From positions 41,187-105,186 of the forward strand of contig JAPONU010000255.1 of NCBI GenBank assembly GCA_026713745.1: 64,000 nt of DNA, written 5' to 3'. Position 1 is the stretch's first letter. Every line of letters begins with the position of its first letter. Both the position numbers and the translations under genes were made by a program. The notes under the pieces are model-generated. The model was not told where the DNA came from and ran no database searches. It saw only the letters and a program-made list of their open reading frames with translations. This document shows positions 26,445 through 34,586 of this stretch, one piece after another. The stretch is from a bacterium. Lineage in GTDB: Bacteria > Actinomycetota > Acidimicrobiia > Acidimicrobiales > CATQHL01.

Positions 26445-28394
26445 GTGAGTCTCACCGAGCGGAGCCTCGCCCTGCTGGCAGCGGCGACAGGGGCGCTCGG
26501 CGAGGCCGGTGAGCACCGCCCGGGTCAGGAGCAGATGACCGCGGCCATCGCCGGCGCCTTCGAGAACGACCGTCATCTGGCGGTCGCCGCAGGCACCGGG
26601 ACCGGCAAGTCGCTGGCCTACCTGATCCCTGCGGTCCTGACCGGCCGCCGAGTGATCGTCGCCACAGCCACCAAGGCGCTGCAGGATCAACTCGCGACCA
26701 AGGAGTTGCCCTTCCTGGCGGCGCTGGCCCGGACGCGGCAACTCCGTCCCGGTGAGCGGCCGTTCCGCTGGGCGGTGCTGAAGGGACGCTCGAACTACAT
26801 CTGCCGGCAACTCGTCGCTGAGGCAACCCGGACAGGAGTCCAACTCGAACTGGGAAATCCGGGCGCGGCCAACGGTCCGTCGACCGGTGGCGATCGCCGG
26901 GGCGGTGCCGGCGGGGCACCCGCGCTCGCCGCCGGTGAAGACTTGGCGCGACTGCTCGCCTGGTCCGAGGTGTCCGGGACCGGCGAACGAACCGACGTCG
27001 ACTGGGAACTGCCGCCGGGACTCTGGGAGCGCCTCAGCGTCACCTCCACGCAGTGCCCCGGTCGCACGCGCTGCCCGCAGGGCGGAGCCTGCTTCGCCGA
27101 GGCCGCCCGGGAACGGGCCGACCGCGCCGACATCGTCGTCGTCAACACGCACCTGCTGGTCCTGCACCTGCTGGGCACTCCCCTGCTTCCTCCTCACGAT
27201 CTGGTGGTCGTCGACGAGGCCCACCAGTTCCACGACACCGTCAGCGCCATCGCCGGAGTCACCCTCGGCGAGCGCAACCTGCGCAACGCCGGCCAGGAGG
27301 TGAACGCCGTGATCGCCCGGGCGGGAGCCCCCCTGGCGAACTCCGGCCGGCGCATCGCCGAGATCCTCCAGGAACACCACGGCAGGCGACTGCCCGCCGA
27401 CGGTCCACCCGCGCTCACCGAGGCACTCGCCCTGGCGGGAAGCCGCCTGGCGGCTGCCGGCGCCGAGTTGCGCGCCACGCAGCCCGGCGACGACGACGCC
27501 GAGGCGCAACGGCTGCGGGCGCTCGGAGAGGTGTCGGCGCTGAGCGAAGCCGTTGCCGCGCTGCTGGCGCAACCCGACGGCACGGTGGCATTCGTGGAGG
27601 GCGCCGCGAACGCTCCCGAACTGCGCCTCGCCCATCTGGAGGTCGGCGGGCTCCTGCGCACACCTCTCTTCGAGGAGCGGACCGTCGTGATGACCTCCGC
27701 CACGCTGGGGGCCACCACACCCGCCGCACTGGGCCTCGAAACCGACGACTACCGGCATCTGGACGTGGGCAGTCCGTTCGACTACCGGTGGGCGGGACTG
27801 CTCTACTGCGCCGCCCGCCTCCCGCCGCGCGACTCTCCGGAGTTCACGGGGGCGGCGATCACCGAGCTCGAGGCACTCGTCAACGCCGCCCAGGGACGCA
27901 CCCTGGCCCTGTTCACCAGCCATCGCATGCTCACCACCGCAGCCGGCGCTCTCCGGCAGCGCCTGCGTTGGCCGCTGCTGCGTCAGGGTGACCTCCCACC
28001 GCCGCAACTCCTCGAGCGATTCGCCGCCGACGATGCCACCTGCCTGTTCGCCACCATCGGCTTCTGGCAGGGAGTGGACGTACCCGGACCGGCATTGACG
28101 CTCGTGACCCTGGACCGGCTGCCGTTTCCCCGCCCCGATGATCCGCTGCTGGCGGCCCGGCGGGAGCACATCGGCGATGACGCGTTCCGGCTGGTGGACC
28201 TGCGGCGAGCCGGCATCCTGCTGGCGCAGGGTGCCGGACGGCTCATCCGCTCGGCAACCGACCGGGGTGTGGTCGCGGTGCTGGACCGCCGTCTGGCCAC
28301 CGCCCGTTACCGGACCGAACTGCTCGAAGAGGTGCCTCCGCTGCGGCGGACCACCAACCGCGACGAGGTGCTCGAATTCCTGGCCTCACTCTGA
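26445..28394 (+). CDS. DinG/XPD-family ATP-dependent helicase
   Basis: Superfamily 2 DNA helicase of about 649 residues, start GTG 26445 after a GGGG run. Walker A AGTGTGKS is at residues 49-56 and the DEAH box at 257-260 (VVVDEAHQFHD). Four cysteines placed as in XPD-like helicases (Cys120, Cys204, Cys210, Cys216; CPGRTRC and ACF) should bind a [4Fe-4S] cluster. The second helicase domain has FATIGFWQGVDVPG and the motif VI region QGAGRLIRSATDRG. Such enzymes unwind R-loops, D-loops and G-quadruplexes during repair. It ends 30 bases before the convergent era gene. Confidence 0.9.
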   Translation: MSLTERSLALLAAATGALGEAGEHRPGQEQMTAAIAGAFENDRHLAVAAGTGTGKSLAYLIPAVLTGRRVIVATATKALQDQLATKELPFLAALARTRQLRPGERPFRWAVLKGRSNYICRQLVAEATRTGVQLELGNPGAANGPSTGGDRRGGAGGAPALAAGEDLARLLAWSEVSGTGERTDVDWELPPGLWERLSVTSTQCPGRTRCPQGGACFAEAARERADRADIVVVNTHLLVLHLLGTPLLPPHDLVVVDEAHQFHDTVSAIAGVTLGERNLRNAGQEVNAVIARAGAPLANSGRRIAEILQEHHGRRLPADGPPALTEALALAGSRLAAAGAELRATQPGDDDAEAQRLRALGEVSALSEAVAALLAQPDGTVAFVEGAANAPELRLAHLEVGGLLRTPLFEERTVVMTSATLGATTPAALGLETDDYRHLDVGSPFDYRWAGLLYCAARLPPRDSPEFTGAAITELEALVNAAQGRTLALFTSHRMLTTAAGALRQRLRWPLLRQGDLPPPQLLERFAADDATCLFATIGFWQGVDVPGPALTLVTLDRLPFPRPDDPLLAARREHIGDDAFRLVDLRRAGILLAQGAGRLIRSATDRGVVAVLDRRLATARYRTELLEEVPPLRRTTNRDEVLEFLASL

Positions 28395-28425
28395 GCGCAC
28401 AGGCCGGCGCGCCCATGGCACTCCC

Positions 28426-29280
28426 TCAACTGCAGTAGCGCTCCACGGCACCCGGGCGGTCCTGCCAGTTGGGATCCACCGCTACGTGCAGGTCGAGGTA
28501 GGCGCCGGGGGGTAGTTGCCGGCGCACCTCGGTTCCCACGTGCTTCAGCACCGAGCCGCGGTGGCCGATGACGATGCGCCGCTGCGACTCTCGCTCCACG
28601 AGAATCTCGCAGCGGATGCGCGGCCAGTCCCACTCGGTGACGCGGGTGGCGATGGCGTACGGCAACTCCTCCCGCATGAGGGCGAGGAGTTGCTCCCGCA
28701 CCAGCTCCGCCACCACCACCTCGTCAGCCAGCGCGCTCACCATGCCCTCGGGGTAGTACGGCGGGCCCGGCGGCATCCGCCCCAGCAGGTGCTCCTCGAA
28801 CGCCTCGAGTCCCTCCCCTGTTCGCGCCGACAGCGGGAAGTACGCCTCCGCAGGCACTTCGGACACACGCGCCAGTTGCTCCAGCACGCGCGCCGGTGAG
28901 GCGGCGTCGATCTTGTTCACCACGACAACTCCGGTGGCGGGAAGCCTGTCGGCCACGAACCGGTCGCCGGGGCCGAATCGCCTGGTCGCGTCGACCACCA
29001 GGCAGGCCACGTCGACATCGCCGAGCGCGCCGGTGGCGGTGGCGTTCAGCCGAGTCCCCAGGGCCGTGCGCGGCTTGCCGATGCCGGGCGTGTCCACGAA
29101 GACGACCTGTACGCCGGCGCGGTGCAGCACCCCGTGAACGGCGCGCCGGGTGGTCTGCGGTTTGTCGCTGACGATGGATACCTTCGTGCCGCAGAGCCGG
29201 TTCAGCAGCGTCGACTTGCCGACGTTCGGCCGGCCGACCAGCGTCACGAATCCCGACCGGAGATCCCCCTGGTGGCTCAC
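28426..29280 (-). CDS. era: GTPase Era
   Basis: Ras-like GTPase of 284 residues needed for 30S ribosome maturation. G1 is GRPNVGKST (16-24), G3 is DTPGI, G4 is NKID, and the effector region contains PQTTR. The C-terminal KH domain has RIRCEILVERESQRRIVIG and GSVLKHVGTEVR. GTG 29280 overlaps the stop of the CorC-like gene as GTGA. era, corC-like, ybeY and phoH form a standard bacterial ribosome-maturation operon, here in minus-strand order phoH, ybeY, corC-like, era. Confidence 0.95.
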   Translation of the reverse strand: MSHQGDLRSGFVTLVGRPNVGKSTLLNRLCGTKVSIVSDKPQTTRRAVHGVLHRAGVQVVFVDTPGIGKPRTALGTRLNATATGALGDVDVACLVVDATRRFGPGDRFVADRLPATGVVVVNKIDAASPARVLEQLARVSEVPAEAYFPLSARTGEGLEAFEEHLLGRMPPGPPYYPEGMVSALADEVVVAELVREQLLALMREELPYAIATRVTEWDWPRIRCEILVERESQRRIVIGHRGSVLKHVGTEVRRQLPPGAYLDLHVAVDPNWQDRPGAVERYCS

Positions 29281-30530
29281 GCCGGCGTCCCGCCGTCGAG
29301 TTCGGTCACGAGGACGCGGGCGATGCGGCGCCGCTGCACCCGTTCCACGAGAAAGCGGTGGCCGTTCACGTCGAGGCTCTCGCCCTCCTCGGGAACCCGC
29401 CCCAGCAGGGTGAAGATCAGCCCTCCCACGGTGCTCCAGCGGCCCGAGGGCAACTCCGCCTCGAGTGCTTCTGACAGCTCGCTGAGCGGGACGCGGCCAC
29501 TCGCCCGGAAACTGCCGTCACCCAGCTTCTCCACGAGAGCGTGCTCCACGTCGAACTCGTCGGTGATCTCCCCCACCATCTCCTCGAGCAGGTCCTCCAG
29601 GGTCACCAGGCCCGCGGTGCCGCCGAACTCGTCGATCACGATCACGAGATGCGAGCGGCCCCCCTGCATCTCCGCAAGCAATTCGGCGATCCGTTTGGTG
29701 TCGGGAACGAAGCCGACCTCGCGCATCACCTCTCCGACGGGCCGGTCGTCGCCCTCATCGCGCACCGCCGCGATGAGGTCTCGCACGTGCGCCAACCCAA
29801 CGATGTCGTCGATTCCCTCGCCGTAGACCGGGATACGGGTGAGCCCGTTGAACAAGGCCACCTCGAGCGCTTCGGCAACGCTGAACGTGCTCGCGATCGC
29901 CACCATGTCGGTCCGCGGCACCATGACCTCCCGGGCGATGGTGTCGCCGAAGGAGATCACCGACTCGATGAGACGGTGCTCCTCGGCTTCGATGCTCTCA
30001 TCGGCGGCCGCCAGTTCGGCGACGGCCAGCAACTCCTCCTCCGATACCCCTTCGGGCTCGTCGCGCTCGCTCGGACCGAATCTCCCCGCCCGCTCCCGAA
30101 ACCCGATGAGCAGTCGCAGCGGCGTGAACACCACCAGGATCCGCAGGAACGGGGCGACCAGGCGCGCCACCCTCTCGGGCTGGCGCATGGCCAGGGACTT
30201 CGCACCGACGCCGATGGCGACGTAGAGCACCACGAGCTCGATCGCGAAGGCGATACCCAGCGCTCCGGCTCCCCAGCGTCGCTGCACCAGGAACGCAACG
30301 AGCGTGGCAACCCCCAGGTGGCAAGCCAGGACCAGTCCCAGCACCAAGCCGAGGACCCGCCGGCGCCGCTCGAGAAGCCAACCCAGTGGGCTGGTCCCGG
30401 TGGGTTCCTCCTCGATCAGCACCTTGGCCTGGCTCCGGCGCAACCGGGTGAGGCTCGTCTCGGCGGCCGACAGCACGACCGCGCACAGGGTCAGGACCGC
30501 CACCGCAGCGATGGCCGGAGCCTCGGGCAC
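29277..30530 (-). CDS. CNNM/CorC-HlyC family membrane protein
   Basis: 417-residue protein with a DUF21 (CNNM) membrane domain of three or four helices (residues 1 to about 135), a CBS pair (about 195-315; REVMVPRTDM and DEFGGTAGLVTLEDLLEE), and a C-terminal CorC_HlyC domain (about 330-410; DGSFRASGRVPLSEL, GGLIFTLLGRVPEEGE). The family is linked to Mg2+/Co2+ homeostasis and transport at the cytoplasmic membrane; the older haemolysin label is misleading. It lies between ybeY (upstream, 3 bases) and era (overlapping), a conserved actinobacterial order. Confidence 0.88.
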   Translation of the reverse strand: MPEAPAIAAVAVLTLCAVVLSAAETSLTRLRRSQAKVLIEEEPTGTSPLGWLLERRRRVLGLVLGLVLACHLGVATLVAFLVQRRWGAGALGIAFAIELVVLYVAIGVGAKSLAMRQPERVARLVAPFLRILVVFTPLRLLIGFRERAGRFGPSERDEPEGVSEEELLAVAELAAADESIEAEEHRLIESVISFGDTIAREVMVPRTDMVAIASTFSVAEALEVALFNGLTRIPVYGEGIDDIVGLAHVRDLIAAVRDEGDDRPVGEVMREVGFVPDTKRIAELLAEMQGGRSHLVIVIDEFGGTAGLVTLEDLLEEMVGEITDEFDVEHALVEKLGDGSFRASGRVPLSELSEALEAELPSGRWSTVGGLIFTLLGRVPEEGESLDVNGHRFLVERVQRRRIARVLVTELDGGTPA

Positions 30531-30533
30531 CGC

Positions 30534-31184
30534 TCAGCCCACCCGCCGGGAGCCTGCGGCCGGCGCCGCGGTACGTTCCCGGCCGGGTCGGTGGAACCGG
30601 GCAAGCAGCGTCCGCGTGCGCCGCTTCATCTTGAGGGATTCCACCGGGCCGGCGTGGTCGTGCCCAAGCAGGTGCAGGACGCCGTGCACGATGAGCAGTG
30701 CCAGCTCATCGGCCGGCGCGTGCCCCGCCTCGTCCGCCTGGCGGGCCGCGACCTGCGGGCAGACGACGACATCGCCGATCAGCAGAGGGGGATCTCCCAC
30801 CGGAGCCCTCCGCAGTGAGCGGCGTGCGCTCGCCTCCACTGGGAACGCCAGTACGTCGGTCGGATGGTCGCTGTGGAGCCACACCGACGCCAATGCGGCA
30901 ATCTCGGACTCGCCCACGAAAGCCAGACCCAATTCGGCCGGACGCCGGACACCTTCACTGTGAGCAACCGACGCCGCCAGCAGGCCCCACCGGTTTAGGT
31001 CGAGCGCCTCGGGTCCGGCAGCGTCGGCGCCGCCGTGCCGGTCGACCGCTTCGACGGCGACGGGCCCGTGTACGACCCGCCGAGGAGGTCTCGGCTCTTC
31101 ATCGGGGTGCCCCGTCGGCAACCGTTCGGCCGGCGAGTCCGCCCTCCGGCCACCCGGCGAGTCCGCCGGCCCCTCCTCGGTCAC
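30534..31184 (-). CDS. ybeY: rRNA maturation endoribonuclease YbeY
   Basis: Zinc-dependent endoribonuclease that trims 16S rRNA. The hallmark HGVLHLLGHDH is at residues 167-177, with His167, His171 and His177 as zinc ligands. ELGLAFVGESEIAALASVWL and DVLAFPVE match the core. From GTG 31184 the protein has 216 residues, with about 40 extra Pro/Arg/Glu-rich residues at the N-terminus; an internal GTG near residue 38 is an alternative start. A C-terminal Arg-rich tail of about 25 residues follows the core. It starts 3 bases after the phoH stop. Confidence 0.9.
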   Translation of the reverse strand: MTEEGPADSPGGRRADSPAERLPTGHPDEEPRPPRRVVHGPVAVEAVDRHGGADAAGPEALDLNRWGLLAASVAHSEGVRRPAELGLAFVGESEIAALASVWLHSDHPTDVLAFPVEASARRSLRRAPVGDPPLLIGDVVVCPQVAARQADEAGHAPADELALLIVHGVLHLLGHDHAGPVESLKMKRRTRTLLARFHRPGRERTAAPAAGSRRVG

Positions 31185-31186
31185 CC

Positions 31187-32179
31187 CTACCGGCCCCGCA
31201 CGGGCTCGCCGCCCGTCTCGCTGCTGGCCTTGTCGTAGGCGTTCACAATGTCGGTCACGATGGGATGTCGGACGACGTCCCTGCTGCTCAGATACACGAA
31301 GCGGACACCCTCGATACCGGCCAGCAGCGTCTCCAACCCGTCGAGACCGCTGCGACCGCCGGCAACGTCCACCTGGGTGACGTCACCGGTGATCACGGCC
31401 TGGGAACCGAACCCGATCCGGGTGAGGAACATCTTCATCTGTTGGGGCGTGGTGTTCTGCGCTTCGTCGAGGATGATGAAACTCCGGTTCAGTGTCCGGC
31501 CGCGCATGAATGCGAGCGGTGCCACCTCCACGACCTCCTGTTCCAGGAGCCGCTGCACCCCCTGCAGGTCCAGCATGTCGTGCAGGGCGTCGTAGAGCGG
31601 CCGGAGGTACGGATCCACCTTGGCGGCGACATCACCCGGGAGGAACCCCAGTCGCTCGCCGGCTTCGACGGCGGGACGGGTGAGAATGATCCGCTCCACC
31701 TCGCGTGCCTGCAGCGCAGCGATCCCTGACGCGACGGCCAGCCAGGTCTTGCCCGTCCCGGCCGGACCGATGGCGAAGGTCACAGTGGCGGAGCGGATGG
31801 CGTCGACGTAGGCCTTCTGGCCGCGCGAGCGCGGTCGCACAGCCGTCCCGCGGGCGTGGCGGAGCACCTCGTCGCTCAGCACCTCGCTGGGGCTCTCGTC
31901 GGCGGCCACAAGGTCTATGACGTGCACCACCGATCGCGAGTCCACCGGGTGTCCCTGGCGAACGAGTGTGATCAATTCTTCCAGCACCCGCGCCACGCTC
32001 TGGGCCTCGGGGCCGGTGACGGTAACCTCGTTGCCGCGCGCGTGGATGCCGGTCTGGGGGAATGCGGCCTCCAGCAGCCGCAGATGGCGGTCGGCCGGCC
32101 CGAGCAGAGTGGGCAGCAGGTGATTGCCGGGGATCGTGACCCGAGCCCGGCTCACGGGTTGCTCAGTCTCGGGGGACAA
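31187..32179 (-). CDS. PhoH-like ATPase
   Basis: PhoH/YbeZ-family P-loop ATPase of about 330 residues, associated with YbeY in RNA metabolism. An N-terminal KH-like region (PQTGIHARGNEVTVTG) precedes the ATPase domain with Walker A GPAGTGKT (about residue 138), LTRPAVEAGERLGFLPGD, DEAQNTTPQQMKM (Walker B) and GDVTQVD. The start is TTG 32179, or GTG 32155, which begins VSRARVTIPGN; no strong ribosome-binding site separates them. It is probably the first gene of the ybeY-corC-era operon; a small HTH gene lies about 90 bases downstream of its start region on the other side. Confidence 0.9.
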   Translation of the reverse strand: MSPETEQPVSRARVTIPGNHLLPTLLGPADRHLRLLEAAFPQTGIHARGNEVTVTGPEAQSVARVLEELITLVRQGHPVDSRSVVHVIDLVAADESPSEVLSDEVLRHARGTAVRPRSRGQKAYVDAIRSATVTFAIGPAGTGKTWLAVASGIAALQAREVERIILTRPAVEAGERLGFLPGDVAAKVDPYLRPLYDALHDMLDLQGVQRLLEQEVVEVAPLAFMRGRTLNRSFIILDEAQNTTPQQMKMFLTRIGFGSQAVITGDVTQVDVAGGRSGLDGLETLLAGIEGVRFVYLSSRDVVRHPIVTDIVNAYDKASSETGGEPVRGR

Positions 32180-32268
32180 AGCAGATCGGACGGAGCGGCC
32201 GGTTTCCCGCTTGCAACTCGGAGTGGGGACCGGTCAGCGCGCCGTCCGTATCGATGTCGGGCAAGCGA

Positions 32269-32535
32269 CTAGCTCTCCGGTGACGACTCTTCCTCGCCTG
32301 CGCTGGGGGCCTGCGCGGGAATCGGATCGGGATACAGATGCTTCAGGGTGCCCGGCTCGACACGAGACTGCTCGATGAAGGCATCCACGTCGCTCGCCTT
32401 GAACCGGAAAACGCGACCGAAGCGATACGCGGGAAGCCCACCGATGTCGACAAACCTGTAAATCGTCCTGGTCGTAAGGCCGAGGCGCCTCGCGGTGTCT
32501 TCAGTACTGAGCCAATCGATATCCGACTCTACCAT
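32269..32535 (-). CDS. Excisionase/MerR-type helix-turn-helix protein
   Basis: 88-residue DNA-binding protein. MVESDIDWLSTEDTARRLGL starts a winged HTH of the HTH_17 (excisionase/BldC-like) type, with TTRTIYRFVDIGGLPAYRFG as the recognition part and VFRFKASDVDAFIEQ as the wing. The tail is Pro/Glu/Ser-rich. Start ATG 32535 is preferred, with GAGGATC upstream; GTG 32550 would add 5 residues. No integrase or phage gene is nearby, so it is more likely a small chromosomal regulator than a phage Xis. About 165 bases of non-coding DNA precede it. Confidence 0.8.
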   Translation of the reverse strand: MVESDIDWLSTEDTARRLGLTTRTIYRFVDIGGLPAYRFGRVFRFKASDVDAFIEQSRVEPGTLKHLYPDPIPAQAPSAGEEESSPES

Positions 32536-32714
32536 TTTCGTGATCCTCACAACTTCTTACCGTTCCCATCCCCGCTGGTGCAATGCGCTGCAATACGGAG
32601 ACGAAGCGCCGTAGCACCTTGTAGCAAGCTGTCCGCCTACCTGGAAACAGAAACCAACGAACGTGATGTTAGTGGATGTCCTGGCACCGGGGGCGGCAGG
32701 CCGCTTCGGCCGGC

Positions 32715-33719
32715 TCAGAGGGCACCGTCGACCTCACCCGGCATCGCAACGTCGAGCAGGATTTTACCGAAGTTCGCGTTGGATTGCATGTAGTTGTGCG
32801 CGTCGGCAACTTCGTCGATGGCATAGCGCCGGTCAATAACCGTCCGGAGCCGGCCCGACTCGAAGAGCGGGAGGACCTCGGTCGCGAATCGCCTGCTGAG
32901 AGCGATCTTCTCTTCCAGCGGACGTGCCCGTAGCACGGTACCGACAAGTTGGGCACGCTTGGCCATGAGGCGTCGCAGTGGGATGGTCGCCTCGCCGGCT
33001 CCCAGCAGCCCCACCTGCACGATCGTGCCGCGCACCGCCAGCGCCGCCAGGTTGCGAGCCAGATAGTCCCCCCCGACGATGTCGACGATGACATCGGCAC
33101 CGCGCCCGGAGGTCAGGTCGTGTGTGGCCTCCACGAAGTCCCCACTGCGGTAGTCGATCGCCAGATCGGCCCCGAGTTCGCGGCAACCCGCCACCTTTGG
33201 TGCCGAAGCGGTCGCCACCACCACCGCCCCCAGCGCCTTGGCGATCTGGATCGCCGCGGTCCCAACACCCGAACCGGCGCCGTGCACGAGCGCAACACGA
33301 CCCGAGGTCAGGCCGCCCTGGCAGACCAGCGCGTCCCATGCGGTGATCCACACCTCGGGAATGGCCGCCGCGTCCGCCAGCGCCGGACCCGCTGGTGGCC
33401 GCAGGGCCATGCGTTCGTGTGTGACGAGTTGCTCGGCGTACGCGCCGCCGTTGACCAGACCCATGACCGCGTCCCCGGCGACGAGATCCCGCACCCGGGC
33501 CCCGACCGCCGCGACCCGCCCTGCGTACTCGAGTCCCAGGATCTCGACGGTGGCCTCCGGCCCCGGATACCGCCCCATCCGCTGGAGCACGTCGGCACGG
33601 TTGAGGGCCGTCGAGACGACGTCCACGAGTATCTCGTCGGGCCCGGGGACCGGCGGTTCAACGTCTGCCAGCCGGAGTACTTCGGGACCGCCGTAACCGG
33701 CCAGAACGACAGCGCGCAC
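32715..33719 (-). CDS. Quinone oxidoreductase-like MDR protein (PIG3/QOR type)
   Basis: Zinc-free medium-chain dehydrogenase/reductase of 334 residues, probably NADPH-dependent reduction of a quinone or enone. The N-terminal GroES-like domain begins MRAVVLAGYGGPEVLRLADV and includes LNRADVLQRMGRYPGP and LGLEYAGRVAAVG. The Rossmann nucleotide site is VHGAGSGVGTAAIQIAKALG. The usual zinc cysteines are absent. The C-terminus (SNANFGKILLDV) matches the PIG3 subfamily. Its GTG start directly abuts the TauE-like stop, placing it last in the minus-strand operon that starts at 42380. Confidence 0.85.
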   Translation of the reverse strand: MRAVVLAGYGGPEVLRLADVEPPVPGPDEILVDVVSTALNRADVLQRMGRYPGPEATVEILGLEYAGRVAAVGARVRDLVAGDAVMGLVNGGAYAEQLVTHERMALRPPAGPALADAAAIPEVWITAWDALVCQGGLTSGRVALVHGAGSGVGTAAIQIAKALGAVVVATASAPKVAGCRELGADLAIDYRSGDFVEATHDLTSGRGADVIVDIVGGDYLARNLAALAVRGTIVQVGLLGAGEATIPLRRLMAKRAQLVGTVLRARPLEEKIALSRRFATEVLPLFESGRLRTVIDRRYAIDEVADAHNYMQSNANFGKILLDVAMPGEVDGAL

Positions 33720-34586
33720 CTAGGAGATCCTACCGCTGTCACCGCCGGCGGGCGGCGGGCCGGAGCCGGGGTCCCCCCAGCGCTTCGAACGGCGGCCCGG
33801 CTGACCGGGCTCCCGGAGCATGTCGCGAATCATGCGCAGCGCAATCACTATGAGCAAGCCGGCAAAGAGCCTCCCCGAGACCGCCGAGGGGATCACACCC
33901 GCCAGCAGCCCGCCTCCGAACGCCGACAGCATGCCCCCCGCCCCGATCACCAGCGCGCCGCGCAGGTCGACATTGTCGTGGCGCATATTGCGCAGCGTCC
34001 CGACGATTGCGGTCGGAAGCACGACCAGCAACGACGTTCCCTTGGCGGTCACGTCGCCCAGTTCGAAGAGCAACACGAGCGCTGGAACCACGATCACGCC
34101 TCCTCCCACGCCCATGAGACCCGCCACCAATCCGACCAGCACGCCACACCCCACGAGACCGAACGCCACAGCAACAGTCAGCGAGAGTTCGCCGGAGGCC
34201 TCGGGAGCGCCGGCCAGCATGCGCCCCGCAGTGACCGCCAGGAGCATGACGAAGGCCACCCGCAGCGTGCGGACTTGCACCCGGTTGAGCAGCTCCACTC
34301 CCGCAAGCACGCCGAGTCCGGAGCCGGCGAAGATCAGGGACGCGGCGACGACGTCCACCGCCTCGTTCAGCGCGTAGGCGACAACGCCTGCGGCGGCGAA
34401 GAGGGCGGAGGTGGCGAGCGAGGTGCCGTGCGCCACCCGCTGGCGAAAGCCCCCCAGCAGCATCAGACCGGGGGCAATGAAGATCCCCCCGCCCACACCG
34501 AACAGCCCCGCGATGAAACCGGCGGCGACGCCGACACCGGGCAGGACCCACCGCGGGCGAGCCTGCTCGCCGGTGGCTCCTGTCAC
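33720..34586 (-). CDS. TauE/SafE-family membrane permease
   Basis: Integral membrane protein of 288 residues of the sulfite exporter TauE/SafE family, which moves small anions such as sulfite, sulfoacetate or formate-like acids. Two inverted repeats each start with a Gly-rich motif: GFIAGLFGVGGGIFIAPGLM and GLVAGLMGVGGGVIVVPALV. About eight helices are predicted. GTG 34586 overlaps the stop of the formate-dehydrogenase N-half gene as GTGA, and is chosen over 34688, which lies well inside that gene. Operon position suggests export of an acidic product of the upstream oxidative enzymes; this is inference. Confidence 0.85.
   Translation of the reverse strand: MTGATGEQARPRWVLPGVGVAAGFIAGLFGVGGGIFIAPGLMLLGGFRQRVAHGTSLATSALFAAAGVVAYALNEAVDVVAASLIFAGSGLGVLAGVELLNRVQVRTLRVAFVMLLAVTAGRMLAGAPEASGELSLTVAVAFGLVGCGVLVGLVAGLMGVGGGVIVVPALVLLFELGDVTAKGTSLLVVLPTAIVGTLRNMRHDNVDLRGALVIGAGGMLSAFGGGLLAGVIPSAVSGRLFAGLLIVIALRMIRDMLREPGQPGRRSKRWGDPGSGPPPAGGDSGRIS

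Noticed and set aside
26379..28169. Long minus-strand frame (596 residues) inside the helicase gene
   Set aside because: Antisense of the dinG-like gene; composition is Gly/Gln/Arg-biased and no motif is found. High GC content keeps such frames open.
32269..32535. Prophage remnant signalled by an excisionase-like gene
   Set aside because: No integrase, repeat pair or other phage gene lies nearby, and composition is unchanged.
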